From: Diabrotica undecimpunctata
Taxonomy: Eukaryota > Arthropoda > Insecta > Coleoptera > Chrysomelidae
Direction: 5' to 3'
Length of the DNA stretch: 64,000 nucleotides
Assembly (NCBI RefSeq): GCF_040954645.1
Contig: NC_092808.1
Location: forward strand, 80,127,889-80,191,888
The first letter of the stretch is position 1. Every line of letters begins with the position of its first letter. Positions 22,980 through 35,159 of the stretch are shown here, piece after piece. A model generated the notes under the pieces. It saw only the letters and a list, made by a program, of their open reading frames with translations, searched no databases and was not told where the DNA came from. The translations under genes were made by a program, and so were the position numbers.

Positions 22980-25900
22980 TCCCACACTTATCACATTTAA
23001 ACATTACATTCAAAATAATTCAATGGAATTGCGATGGTTTCTTTCCTCGCATAGAAAGAATCCAGCAATTAACTTCCGAAGAACAACCTGAAATCATATG
23101 CTTACAAGAAACTAACTCAAAAATTACTAAATTTCCTAAACTAAACAATTTTAAAGGATATCATTATATTCGAGCTGACTGCAACAGAGCCAGTGGTGGA
23201 ACTTCAATTTTTATTTCCAGTGAACTATTTTCTTCGCACCTTCCTCTCACCACCGAACTTGAGGCTATCGCCATAACCACTTGGTGTCCTAATAAGATTA
23301 CTATTTGTAGCGTATACATTCCACCCAATCACTCTCTAAAGGAAATAGAACTTCTTGACCTTATTTATCAGCTCCCTTCTCCCTACATTCTTGTAGGCGA
23401 TTTCAACGCTCACAACCCTATGTGGGGTTCCAATAGCACGTCAAACAAAGGTAAAACTATTGAAAACGTAATTAATTGTACAGATTCCTGTCTACTAAAT
23501 ACAGGCTCTAGTACACACTTGAATTTCTCATCAGGCACATTTTCTTCTATAGATCTTAGCTTTAGTGATCCAAAATACGCACCTTTACTAAATTGGAAAG
23601 TTGCTGATGATCTTTACGATAGCAATCATTACCCCATATTTATATCCACTGATATCCCCAACTCTAAACAAACTATATCCAGAAGCTACTGGCAACTCAA
23701 AAATGCCGACTGGCTAAGCTACACTACCAAAACAGATGCCACCTTACCTTTTCTCACACTATCCAACAATATTGACTACAATTTATCATTAGTCACAAAC
23801 ACGATACTCTCAGCTGCCAATTTGCATATTGGCAAAAATTCTGTTTCACACAAACATAAAAGGGTTCCGTGGTGGAATAATTCTTGCAAAATCTCCGTAG
23901 AACAACATAAGCAGGCACTTAGAGATTATCGGAAAAATAAAACACCAGAAAACCTCACAGAATTAAAAAAAGCTAGAGCCAGGTCGCGATTTATTATAAA
24001 ACAAAGTAAAAAATCGTCATGGAGAAACTATGTATCTTCTATCAATTAAAATACCAGTCCTACTAATCTTTGGAAAAAAATACGACAAATTCAAGGAATC
24101 AATACAAATACTAAAATATCTAGTCTAATTTTAAATGATAATGTAATTAGTGACAATCAAGAAATTGGTGAGACCCTAGCCAGTCACTTCGACAAAAAAT
24201 TTAAAAGCAAAATAAATTGCTCTCAAATCGAGCCAGTAGTCGATGCTTCCTTTCCAAGTTCTTCAGCAACTGTCAAAGATATCGATTACTTAAATTCCCA
24301 ATTCTCTTACATAGAACTTACTTCGGTTATTAAAACTCTTAAGAACACTGCTTCCGGCCCCGACGATATTCCTTACATTTTTATAAAAAAACTATCTAGT
24401 TTGGGTCATCTTAAACTTCTTGAAATGTTTAACTTAATCTGGTCATCTAACAAGTTTCCTAATCAGTGGCAAACCTCAATTGTAATACCCATTAAAAAGC
24501 CTAACATATCACGATCATCACCCAGCGCTTATCGACCAATATCTTTAACATGTACCATGTGCAAAATCTTTGAAAAAATGATCAATAAACGTCTTACGTG
24601 GTTTTTTAACAAATATAATATAATTCCAAAAGAACAGTCAGGGTTTCGACGTAATCGCTCTACTCAAGACAATCTAATACTTCCCCAAAGTCATATTTCC
24701 TATGCCTTCAACAGGAGACAAGAAGTCATTGCAGCAGTGTTTGATATTGAAGGTGCATTTGATACAATTAGCAGGCAATCTATACTGAAGAAACTTTCTC
24801 ATTATAACATTAAGGGAACATATTTAATTTTATACAAAATTTCTTAACTTCACGAACATTTAGAGTCTCTGTCAATGGCATTTTTTCATCACTACACCAT
24901 CAAACTGACGGCGTACCACAAGGTTCAATATTAAGCCCCACTCTGTTTAACCTAGCAATAAGCGACTTGTGCTCTGATATAATATCCCCTATTAGGCATG
25001 TCCTATACGCAGATGACCTGATAATTTACTGCCACGGACGATCTATCTCTACAACTTCCAAGCTTATTCAATCCGCAGTAGATACACTAGTTAAAAAAAC
25101 AAGCTCCATAGGCCTGTCTTTATCATATACAAAATCAAAAATAATAAAATTTAGTAGACTATCACCCTTCCAATCCCCTAATATTATGATTGAGAGAGCG
25201 AATCTTCCAGTAGTCAAGGAATGCAAAATTCTCGGTGTAACGTTTGATTCACGACTCACCTGGAAACAACATATTCTAGAAATAAAAGGTGAAGCAAACA
25301 AGAGGCTTAACATTATCAAAACTCTTTCAAACTATCATTGGGGTGCAGATGAGAACTCCCTGCTTAAGATATATAGGTCTATCATTCGTTCCAAACTGGA
25401 TTATGGTTGTTACATATATATCTCTGCCTCTAAAACACACCTTAACCTTTTAAATTCGATACATCACACAGCCTTACGAATTTGTTTAGGAGCCTTTCGA
25501 TCTAGCCCCGTAGAAAGTCTATATTGCGAAGCCAATGAGCCCCCACTTTGGATTAGACGTGAACAATTATTACTTTCCTATGCTGCCTCCGTTTCATCCA
25601 ATACCTCCAATCCAGTTTATCTTCTTCTTACTTCATCAACTAACAACCAGCATTACTATTCTAAATCACCATCAATAAAACCCACTCCACTAATTTTAAT
25701 ACAATTACTTAATAACATCTCTCTATCACAAACAATCCCACGACCCCTACCTCCATATCCTCCTTGGTCTATGTTCACCCCTCAGTTTAACACGTCTCTT
25801 ACAAGATTCGATAAACTTACAACACTCAGGGAACTCATTAAAAAGTTTTTTAAAGAAATTATATTTACAAATAAATACGACATAGTACTTTACACTGATG

Positions 25901-26691
25901 CCTCAAAGAATGATACAGGAGTAGGCTGTTCTGTTACCACGTCAGATAACCTTATCACATCATCTTGTATCCCCTCGTTTTGTAGCGTTTTCACTGGCGA
26001 ACTATTTAGCATATTTCAGGCTTTCAAATCCATTTCTTCACCTGATAAACAAGTTGCAATATGCACAGACTCACTAGCCTCAATACAATCTATCCAAAAT
26101 ATATTCACTGATCATCCTATTGTCCAAAAGATCCTTGATTGTTACCAACTAATCGCTTCCCAAAAAATAACAGTTGCATTAATCTGGCTACCATCCCATA
26201 TTGGTATCACAGGCAACGAACTTGCAGACAGCCATGCAAAACTTGCCTCAACATCATCTGATAATACGGTTAATATACAAATTAGTAAAGATTTAAAATC
26301 TCACATTAAGAAACGAGCAAGAACCCGATGGCAACAACACTGGGACACCAATAACTCAGCATTACATCATATCCAACAGTTAGTCGATAGCCCCCTTGAT
26401 TTGATCTCTGCCAGTATGTCCAGACGAGATGCTATTGTAACACGAAGACTTCGAATAGGACATACAAGATTAACACACGGATACCTGATGTCATCCAGCA
26501 ACCGACCCACTTGTGAGACCTGTCAATCACATCTAACAGTTAACCATATTCTCACCGAATGTCATCAATATTCAGCAAAAAGACTATTTTATTGCCTTAA
26601 AAGTGATTTAAAAGACATACTCAATAACTTGGATCAAATAACCTCAAGTCTAAAATTCCTCAGAGACGTTCAGTTATATTATAAAATATAA
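22955..26691 (+). pseudogene. ORF2 of the I-group LINE (endonuclease, RT, RNase H), two disruptions
   Basis: About 1245 codons with one in-frame stop (TAA at 24047-24049) and one frameshift (near 24830-24845). The endonuclease shows IIQWNCDGF, EIICLQETN, LVGDFNAHNPMWGS, SSIDLSFS and DSNHYPI. The last motif is normally S-D-H, so the catalytic Asp is Asn here. RT shows TASGPDDIPY, YRPISLTCTMCKIFEKM, QSGFRRNRSTQDNL, VFDIEGAFDTI, GVPQGSILSPTLFN and an intact VLYADDLIIY near 25000-25030. RNase H shows LYTDASKNDTGVGC, GELFSIFQA, ICTDSLASI and WLPSHIGITGNELAD. That gives the four expected acidic positions. The C-terminal zinc finger is CETCQSHLTVNHILTEC. Presence of RNase H favours the I group over Jockey. 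Confidence 0.88.
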
Positions 26692-26811
26692 TTTTGATTG
26701 TATTCTAACAATATGTACTCTATAACATATTCTTGTAATTTATTGTAACAGTTTTACATTTGTAACCGTTTTCGTGTAAGTGGCCTTTGTTGCCGAGCAC
26801 GTTAATTTTCA

Positions 26812-26844
<33 letters not shown>

Positions 26845-26849
<5 letters not shown>

Positions 26850-27001
26850 TCACTTTTATATAAATATATCGAATGGCTGCGAAATATTCGAGAGTGGACA
26901 AACATGACTGTAGACGAATTATTCCACGTTGCAAAAGACAGAGAAGCTTTTAAAAATGTGGTCGCCAACCTCCGTTAATGGGGACGGCATAGGAAGAAGA
27001 A
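26845..27001 (+). pseudogene. 3' tail of another LINE inside the piggyBac element
   Basis: Translates as IREWTNMTVDELFHVAKDRE and AFKNVVANLR, then a stop at 26976-26978 and an aggaagaagaag end. This is the C-terminal end typical of several insect endonuclease/RT LINEs. A similar tail is on the minus strand near 4370-4440. It must have entered the piggyBac element before the I-group LINE, or been cut by it. Confidence 0.6.
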
Positions 27002-27143
27002 GATATCGAAGTATGTTTGTAATATTTTTTCTTAATAAAAAAATATTTTTGAGTATTGTTTTGCTTTCTTGAAAACACTAGTTTCGCAGACTACGCCGGA
27101 CCAGTTACGCTACTGCTACAGTACCGGACCAGTTAAGGGTTAA

Positions 27144-27902
27144 ATAAAATAATATTGTATTGCATGAAATTCTTTTATTCAATGTTTTATTTTTTTTTCT
27201 TCGCCATTAAGCATATCCTGCAACTTCTGTTTTCAAAATATAGTCTTCCGCTTTGATTATGAAATATTCCCATTCAGATGAGTTTCTTGTAACACTACAA
27301 CATTTAAATTATATCTTTTTAAATCATGTTACAAATTTTTAAGTGCTTCGTTTTCATATATCCCCTCAAATTTCAAGTTCCTGTTTTTATTTTTTTCTTT
27401 TTTTTGCCGATTTGTATTTTCTTGTAAATAGTAACTACCACTAATCAAAACTTTCTGAAATACCCCACTTCGTTGAAGATTTATAATTTTACAGAATTTT
27501 CTCAGAAAACTATGAAAATCATCGCTGTTATTACCATCATACAAATTTAATACGTTAATATAAGACAGGATTGTAATAATGGTGCAAGGAATATCATAAA
27601 GTAAAAAAAAACATAATCAACATTCTTGGGATTACCAGATGTAATCGTTTAAACAACATATAAATTAGCTTCGGTGCCTTTAACAAATTTTCATTCACAT
27701 ACAGTTTTACAGTTGTTGTGTGTGACGCGTGCGAGTAGCACGTGGTGGATTAAATCAGTGTAATAAAAAACAAGGTCAGATGTGATACCCAAATAGATAT
27801 GTGATTTTTATAAATAAAATTGAATTTTTTTTTAGATAAAGACTGAGTTAAATTAACTTTACAGTACAAATACAGTGTAGTTAATAGTAAAAAGTAAATG
27901 TC
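27144..27902 (+). promoter_or_regulatory. Putative promoter and 5' untranslated region of the transporter gene
   Basis: AT-rich DNA between the piggyBac right end and the start codon at 27903. Around 27690-27745 a TCATTCACATACAGTTTTA stretch followed by a short GC-richer patch (tgtgacgcgtgcgag) resembles an arthropod initiator region, but no TATA box or other firm element was identified. The piggyBac insertion ends only about 760 bp before the start codon. The minus-strand open frame at 27329-27544 was not recognised. Confidence 0.35.
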
Positions 27903-27939
27903 ATGGAAAACATATCTACCGTAGCTGGAGTGTTAACAG
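27903..27939 (+). CDS. Sugar transporter (MFS, Tret1-like), exon 1
   Basis: Codes for MENISTVAGVLTG, the start of TM1, with the last Gly codon split. The donor is ACAG before gtataa at 27940. Its single overhanging G joins the GA that begins exon 2 (36898) to give GGA, so the frame continues as VLTG then CLLMLFVGLSESSYG, a good TM1. It is too short for automatic ORF detection and was chosen because start codon, phase and hydrophobic pattern fit exon 2. The ATG context (gtcATGg) is ordinary. Intron 1 is 8958 bp. The alternative is that exon 2 uses a different, unseen first exon. Confidence 0.75.
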
Positions 27940-29939
27940 GTATAACGTCCTCCATTTATTTTCATACCTAATACCTACTACTTATAAGGTTATAATATAA
28001 GTACTACGCGTACGCGGTCGCGGTCATGATACAGGTTTACAGTCTCTAACAGTGTTGCTCGATGTTCAATACATAATAATGAAACAGATTTAGAATCGTC
28101 CTTTCGATTACAAATTATATAGGAAGCGTTATAGTTGTATTTTTTAATATATTTTTATTAGGTACGATAATCCGGTAATTATAATATTGTCGGTTTTGAA
28201 CTATATCTTTGTTTTGGATATTTATTGCTATTAGTATATGCATATTGCATATGCATGGGTACTCCGTCAGGGCTAAGTTCAAAGATGTATTTGGCAATAA
28301 CGCCTTCAAACTTTTAATTTTTGCAGTTTTTAGATACCACGGTTGTCACATTGGGTGTGCACGTTTTCGTGGCTCCTGATAATTGCTACATTGACAGTAT
28401 TTTTTTTATTTAGTATTTTTTCTTTGTAATTTTAGGTTGTAATTTAATTTTCTTTGGCAAATATTTTAAATTTGGACTAAATATGCCTAATTATTAATAT
28501 GTATTTGAGTAAGCTTAGTTGTAGCTTTATATTAATATTATATTTACTATACCATCAAACATAAAGGATATTAGCAGTGAAACAATATATTAACACGATC
28601 ATTTACAAAGATATATTATAACTTATTTAAGATATATTAATCTTGTGAAGTGTAAAAAATTCATTAAATTATCACAGTGCAGTCCTGAAAGAATTCTGTA
28701 GATTTGACGGGACGTTGTATTTGTGCCTTGTGGCGGAACACTACACTGTGGTACACTACACTTAAACATGTTTTGTTCATGCGACACTTCTTTCGGAATT
28801 ACATTTTAAGTGTTAACCTGCCGTTATCAAGTCTGATGAGTCTTGTCAATGTTATGTGGAAGTAACTACTTTTGGAATCATTGATCAATGAACCAAGAAA
28901 GGGTCTAATATCTTTAAGTTTTGAAGAATTTTCCTGGCAGTTTCTATTCCATTGATTTAAAAGTTTTTTATTTTAAATGTACTCTTGGAGCTTTAATCTT
29001 GGCTTTTATAGTGATTATAATTATTGGACTCTTACGTCTTCGTACGCAGTTTTGTCGGAAATATCATTTTCTGCTATACCTATATGTGAATATTTTAATT
29101 GTAATAAACTTGTATAATAAAGTTCTTATCTATGCGAAGGCTTTATACAAGGCATAAGAATTAACCACTTATTAGATGGTAGATTTTTCTTGATATCTAA
29201 ATTTATCTATTTTTTTTTTAAGCAAAAGTTACAAAAGTTGTACTGTACTTGAGTCGGTGAAGACTTACTGGTAGCTGGGATGTGGATGATTACTTGTGAA
29301 TATATTTCGTGCATATCGTCAGAAATGAGCTGAATATTTGATAACGATAAAGGTACTGTCAATACAGTGCAATCATTATATCTATATATTTATATAGTGT
29401 TACTTAATATTTTTGACAATATGTACCAAGTTTGAATTTTTTTTTAAAAGTCTTTTATAAGTTTTCGTTTATTTATCTATATTTTCCATTAGCCGTGGTC
29501 CTTCCTAGGCCGAAAATACTATTTTTGGATTTGGTTATAAATTCAAGCTGAACTATCTGTTATTGTAACTGAAACTGTTATTACTTGAATATAGTAGTTA
29601 TTATTATTTAATATACATCAAAAATACCAAATAATTTTCATTTCCTTACACTGCATTTAATCATTTTTATAACATGAATATTTCTAATAAGTACAAACCG
29701 GTGTAAAACTAACATATATTTTATCCACACTACGTTTATAAAGTGTGCGAACGCTCAATTAGACCCAGTTGATTATTTTCAAATTTAATTATTAGTTTTT
29801 TACATATTTTGTAATGAATTTATTTTTACCCCCATCACCGTAAATCATATAAACGTTATCTCTGAATGATTTTAATTATAAGGATACATTTTTTACATTT
29901 TTATTCAAACGGTTAAAACACGTATTTCTAAGTTCAACT

Positions 29940-29943
<4 letters not shown>
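27940..29943. other. Intron 1, first part: AT-rich
   Basis: No gene or clear transposon was recognised. The + strand open frame at 28921-29157 is hydrophobic but has no family motif and starts in AT-rich DNA, so it is not called. Confidence 0.5.

Positions 29944-30003
<60 letters not shown>
29944..30003. repeat. (TA)n tract bordering the palindrome on the left
   Basis: An uninterrupted TA dinucleotide run of about 60 bases that merges into the left arm of the inverted repeat. Confidence 0.95.
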
Positions 30004-30006
<3 letters not shown>

Positions 30007-31543
30007 AATACTTTTTTCTTTTTGGGTGTGGTAGTCAATAAAAAATAGAGCTTTGCTAAGGCGTACTATTTATTCTGAATCCAAGCTTTCGGTGGTTTTT
30101 TGCCACCTTTATCAAGGTCTACAAAGAAAATTACTATGTTGTAACAAACTGAATGGTGCCAAAAAGGCTGTAAAAAAACTATAAAAAACTTACCCGAATG
30201 TAAGATTCGTGGCATAAACAACAACGTTAAATAACATGATAAAACTGAGGTTGCAACTAAACTTAAAAATGTTACTGTTAAAAAACACTTTAAAAATTAC
30301 TAAAAACGTTAAAAGTTAAAAACAAAATGAAGGACGACATGTTGAAACAGTCGTCGTTGCAGGCTTGATTTCAGTCACATTTCACGAACAGAAAGAGAAA
30401 GTGAGTGGATAATTATTGTTTAAATAGTTTGGAGAAAATACAAAAAACAACTTTGAAAATAACGTCTAACAGAATACTGTTAGTGGATTTTTAGTACTGC
30501 CAACTGTATTACCAACTTGAAATTAAGCGGGAAATTAAAAATGTAAATTATAACATAAGCAATCGAAAGAAAATAGTATTTAGTAAATAGGTTTAGAAAA
30601 AACAACTCAAAACAAAACAAAACTGAATTAGTAATTGCAGTTTGATCGTAAATATTCAATTAATAATGATATTTCAAAAAAAGGAAAGAACCAAAGAAAA
30701 CTCTGAGATGCAAAATAGCTCAGTCAAAAGTCAATATAAAATTGTAAATTTTGCTAAGATTCTGGATCTCAGATCTCTTAATCTTAGCAAAATTTACAAT
30801 TTTATATTGACTTTTGACTGAGCTATTTTGCATCTCAGAGTTTTCTTTGGTTCTTTCCTTTTTTTGAAATATCATTATTAATTGAATATTTACGATCAAA
30901 CTGCAATTACTAATTCAGTTTTGTTTTGTTTTGAGTTGTTTTTTCTAAACCTATTTACTAAATACTATTTTCTTTCGATTGCTTATGTTATAATTTACAT
31001 TTTTAATTTCCCGCTTAATTTCAAGTTGGTAATACAGTTGGCAGTACTAAAAATCCACTAACAGTATTCTGTTAGACGTTATTTTCAAAGTTGTTTTTTG
31101 TATTTTCTCCAAACTATTTAAACAATAATTATCCACTCACTTTCTCTTTCTGTTCGTGAAATGTGACTGAAATCAAGCCTGCAACGACGACTGTTTCAAC
31201 ATGTCGTCCTTCATTTTGTTTTTAACTTTTAACGTTTTTAGTAATTTTTAAAGTGTTTTTTAACAGTAACATTTTTAAGTTTAGTTGCAACCTCAGTTTT
31301 ATCATGTTATTTAACGTTGTTGTTTATGCCACGAATCTTACATTCGGGTAAGTTTTTTATAGTTTTTTTACAGCCTTTTTGGCACCATTCAGTTTGTTAC
31401 AACATAGTAATTTTCTTTGTAGACCTTGATAAAGGTGGCAAAAAACCACCGAAAGCTTGGATTCAGAATAAATAGTACGCCTTAGCAAAGCTCTATTTTT
31501 TATTGACTACCACACCCAAAAAGAAAAAAGTATTTACATATAT
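29998..31543. repeat. Perfect 764-bp-arm palindrome in intron 1
   Basis: Left arm 29998-30761 and right arm 30780-31543 are reverse complements. I compared them block by block and found no mismatch or indel (positions pair to a constant sum of 61541). The spacer is 18 bases (30762-30779, ctggatctcagatctctt). Both outer ends run into TA-rich DNA. No open frame of note lies in the arms. Each arm carries, near its outer end, CTTGATAAAGGTGG, then CCACCGAAAGC (31424-31456 on the + strand, mirrored on the left). This resembles termini of Penelope-like elements. Transcription of the host gene would place a 764-bp perfect hairpin in the pre-mRNA. It could be a head-to-head retroelement dimer, a foldback element or an assembly product. 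Confidence 0.95.
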
Positions 31544-31583
31544 TTTTTCCAAACTAGTCAAAAAACTTTGGACTACTTTTTCT

Positions 31584-31867
<284 letters not shown>

Positions 31868-31952
31868 AAAAGATTGACAATCATGATAACCAGTCTAACT
31901 TTCCAAGCACCTGCTACAAAGATTTGTTTTAATCTGGATACATACCATTTCT

Positions 31953-32339
31953 TTACGGTTTTAACCAACATATTCGTCTTTTTTCCACATTCCCTTTGTT
32001 CACTATTGAGCCTTGAAATATGTTGTTGCAGAATTGTCTAACTCGATTTTCTTTAATATAAAAAAGGTTACGCATTTTTTTATTTAGGCGCATCCAACCT
32101 GCCCCGGTTAATGTACCAATTCGATTCATCTGCAACATTAGACAAATTTCTACTGTATCTCGCAAAGCACAATTTGGTGTTTGTGGTGTATTGTTAAAAC
32201 AAAGATATGCCAAATATTCTCTCTTAGCTGTCGAATAAGCTAATATTTTAATATTCTTATAATTTACGTACATCGCCATTCTCCTTGACTTCATGTTGCC
32301 TCGATACAGGTCGCTATTAGCTATTACTGTGATTCCCAA
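31953..32339 (-). CDS. Unrecognised 128-codon ORF in intron 1
   Basis: Open minus-strand frame with non-repetitive, protein-like composition: MGITVIANSDLYRGNMKSRR, MAMYVNYKNIKIL, STAKREYLAYLCFNN, NCALRDTVEICLMLQMNRIG, GAGWMRLNKK, then an Arg/Lys-rich end. Basic overall, with five Cys and no transmembrane segment or signal peptide. I have a vague sense of having seen such sequences as repeated uncharacterised proteins in insect genomes but cannot name a family. It sits antisense within the intron and between two (TA)n tracts, so it may belong to a mobile or otherwise foreign element. Function unknown. Confidence 0.35.
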   Translation of the reverse strand: MGITVIANSDLYRGNMKSRRMAMYVNYKNIKILAYSTAKREYLAYLCFNNTPQTPNCALRDTVEICLMLQMNRIGTLTGAGWMRLNKKMRNLFYIKENRVRQFCNNIFQGSIVNKGNVEKRRICWLKP

Positions 32340-32372
32340 CTAGACAAGAGGTTCTCAACAGAATCTCAACCG

Positions 32373-32497
<125 letters not shown>

Positions 32498-33036
32498 ATC
32501 AACCCTGCCAATGCTTAACAATGAATATAGTCAGGGTGATACCTAAGGTAACGATGGCATCAATGAGTTGTTTGTGTGGCCTCCCAATTAGACGTTTAAG
32601 TCCTCCTGCGAGCTGCAGTTATTCCATGTGTGTGTGTGTGGCCTCCCAAGTAAGTGGTTAGGTCCTCCAATTGATTCAATAATTTTTCATAATACGGCCA
32701 GTAAAATAATACGGCCAATTAATACAACCAATAAACCGTGAATGTGGTCGATAATTACAGCCAATAAACCCAAGAGAATGTTGCAGACCATAAAATCAAG
32801 CTTATTGTAATTCTTACCTTCTTTTATAAATTTCAATTATAATTCCACTATTGAAGATGATTGACAAAAAGTAGGAAGGGACTGCGTGAAGTTAGCACAG
32901 ATGTCATATGATGCTCTTATATGATGAAATTAGCTTTTCTGTCAACATAGAACATAATATTTAGTCTACCTGACAGAAAGAGAGAGGGCGAATATTTATT
33001 CTACGGGACAGAAAGAGAGAGAAAAGAAAGAGGTGT
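32498..33036. other. Intron 1 spacer with a short internal duplication
   Basis: The block gtgtggcctcccaa, then gtcctcc, occurs at about 32572-32604 and again at about 32636-32668, 64 bases apart, with a short (GT)n run between. Further on, gacagaaagagagag appears twice (about 32972 and 33008). No gene seen. Confidence 0.45.
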
Positions 33037-33863
33037 AGTCCATACGAAGCACTATTCGGTGTTAAGGCTAAAGTAGGATTAAAAACGTCCTTACCTGCTG
33101 GTACTTTAAGTGAAATTAGAAACGAAGAAAATTAAGAGGCAATATTATCAGATGAGTCCGATAATGCTGATGATGGAGCAAAGTACCGTGGTAATTTGGA
33201 TGTTAACAGTACAACCGAGGATTCACAATTAGCGAGTGTTGAATATCCCGGTAACGCTAACAGCCCAATAGAATATAATGCATGTGAAATAGTTGCTGTC
33301 AATGGGGAAGACAATGACAATGGGGAAGACAAGACAATTAGAGTTGACGAAAATGAGGGACATGAAGAAGATGGCACTGAACTTGAGAAAACTTCAAAGA
33401 AAATTCAAGAGATTCTAGATCTTGATAAACAGTCACTTATAAAACAAGCTGACAGAATGTTAAATAATTATAATGATAGATTCCCTGTTGCAAAAGTAGG
33501 TGAAAGTGTTAGAGTGCGAATTTCAGAAGTTGATAGAGCTAAGCTAAAATATTATTGCCATTATTATTTCTGTTAAAGATGAAAGGCTGTATAAGCTAGG
33601 CACCAAGCATGGTATTTTAAACCAACTTTATGCAAGAAACGAATTTACCACCTACAAGGAAACATTTGCACTTCAGTCAATGATGTGCCTGCTACTGGAA
33701 TAAGTCTCAGAAAATACGCCCGTAAAGCTTCGAATATAAGTGGTCAAGGATTTCGTCACTGCAATTGTAATGGCCAATGCAACTCAAATGGCTGCAAATG
33801 TAAAAAAGCGAGTGTTCTGTGTAATTCTAAGTGCTACAAGAACCTGTCCTGCAAAAACAAGTA
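33037..33863 (+). pseudogene. GIN/KRBA2-like integrase, C-terminal remnant
   Basis: Reads SPYEALFGVKAKVGLKTSLP, the end of a DDE integrase core (the SPYE.LFG motif). An acidic linker follows, largely in the open frame 33196-33576. Next come DRMLNNYNDRFPVAKVGESV, RVRISEVDRAK and, after a frameshift near 33560, LYKLGTKHGILNQLYARNEF. After another shift it reads NDVPATGISLRKYARKA and a cysteine-rich end (HCNCNGQCNSNGCKCKKA, LCNSKCYKNLSCKNK). This matches the layout I know for KRAB-A domain-containing protein 2-like / Ginger-related integrase-derived proteins. The catalytic core upstream is absent, and a stop at 33133-33135 plus frameshifts make it a remnant. The same strand as the host gene is probably coincidental. 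Confidence 0.65.
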
Positions 33864-33899
33864 ATTATGTCTGGTAACTTACAGCTAATGCGTATGTAC

Positions 33900-34150
33900 G
33901 AGTTTGTTTTTACTTATTTAATGTCTAATTGGGATTTTTGATTGATAAATTATGTTTAAATGTTTAAATTTATTACCTAATACGAGTCTATTTTGATTTA
34001 ATACATGTCTAATTGGGATTTTTAATCGATAAATTCTGTAAAGTGTTAACCTTTATTACCAAATACGAGTTTTCTTACTTATTACATGTCTAGTTAGGTT
34101 TTTTGATTATTATGTTCTGTTTAACTTTATTACCAAGTTTTATAAATAAA
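33900..34150. repeat. Three degenerate tandem repeats, period about 83 bp
   Basis: The block (a)tgtcta(a/g)tt.gg.tttttgatt(g)at(aa)att.tgt begins near 33921, 34005 and 34087, each followed by a ttattacc(t/a)aatacgag-like block. The third copy is the most diverged. It directly follows the integrase remnant and may be part of its transposon. Confidence 0.6.
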
Positions 34151-34261
34151 CAGTAGCCAAGCCCAAAATGCGTTTTTATTACATTTACCAGAGCTGTTAG
34201 GATAGTATTAACAATAACCGGTTAATCTAGTTATAAAGGCATTATTAATCACATTGACCGT

Positions 34262-34264
<3 letters not shown>

Positions 34265-34339
<75 letters not shown>
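34265..34339. repeat. (TA)n tract
   Basis: About 75 bases of pure TA repeat, followed directly by acagggtggtcc. Confidence 0.95.
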
Positions 34340-35100
<761 letters not shown>

Positions 35101-35159
35101 ATGCTCGATCCACTTTACCAACTTTATTTTTTTATTTTTTGGATGTGATATTAAAAATA

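Larger units (their letters stand above)
21764..26844 (+). mobile_element. I-group non-LTR retrotransposon, nearly full length, with poly(A)
   Basis: Contains a proposed 5' leader, ORF1 (22132-22979), ORF2 (22955-26691), a short 3' leader and a run of 31 A (26814-26844). The left border is uncertain. The bases after the poly(A), tacattc, match tacattc at 21757-21763, which would put the 5' end at 21764, but a 7-bp match is weak. It lies inside the piggyBac element and is clearly younger than it, because its reading frames carry few defects. Confidence 0.75.
19825..27143 (+). mobile_element. piggyBac-family transposon with TTAA target duplication, carrying nested LINEs
   Basis: The left end is TTAA (19825-19828) followed by CCCTTAACTGGTCCGG. 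The right end is the exact complement of that 16-mer (27124-27139) followed by TTAA (27140-27143). TTAA duplication and a terminal CCC are the hallmarks of piggyBac. Subterminal repeats of the same core occur as an inverted copy near 20024-20042 (cagacgacgccggac) and near 27087-27109 (cagactacgccggaccagtt). The body contains a broken transposase gene (20058-21512), a nearly full-length LINE (about 21764-26844) and an older LINE tail (26845-27001). The total of 7.3 kb is mostly due to these nested insertions. Confidence 0.92.

Noticed and set aside
28921..29157. 78-codon hydrophobic frame in intron 1
   Set aside because: No ATG-based conservation cue, no motif and AT-rich surroundings; most likely chance.
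29998..31543. Palindrome as a simple LTR pair
   Set aside because: Arms are inverted rather than direct and meet after 18 bases, leaving no room for an internal coding region.
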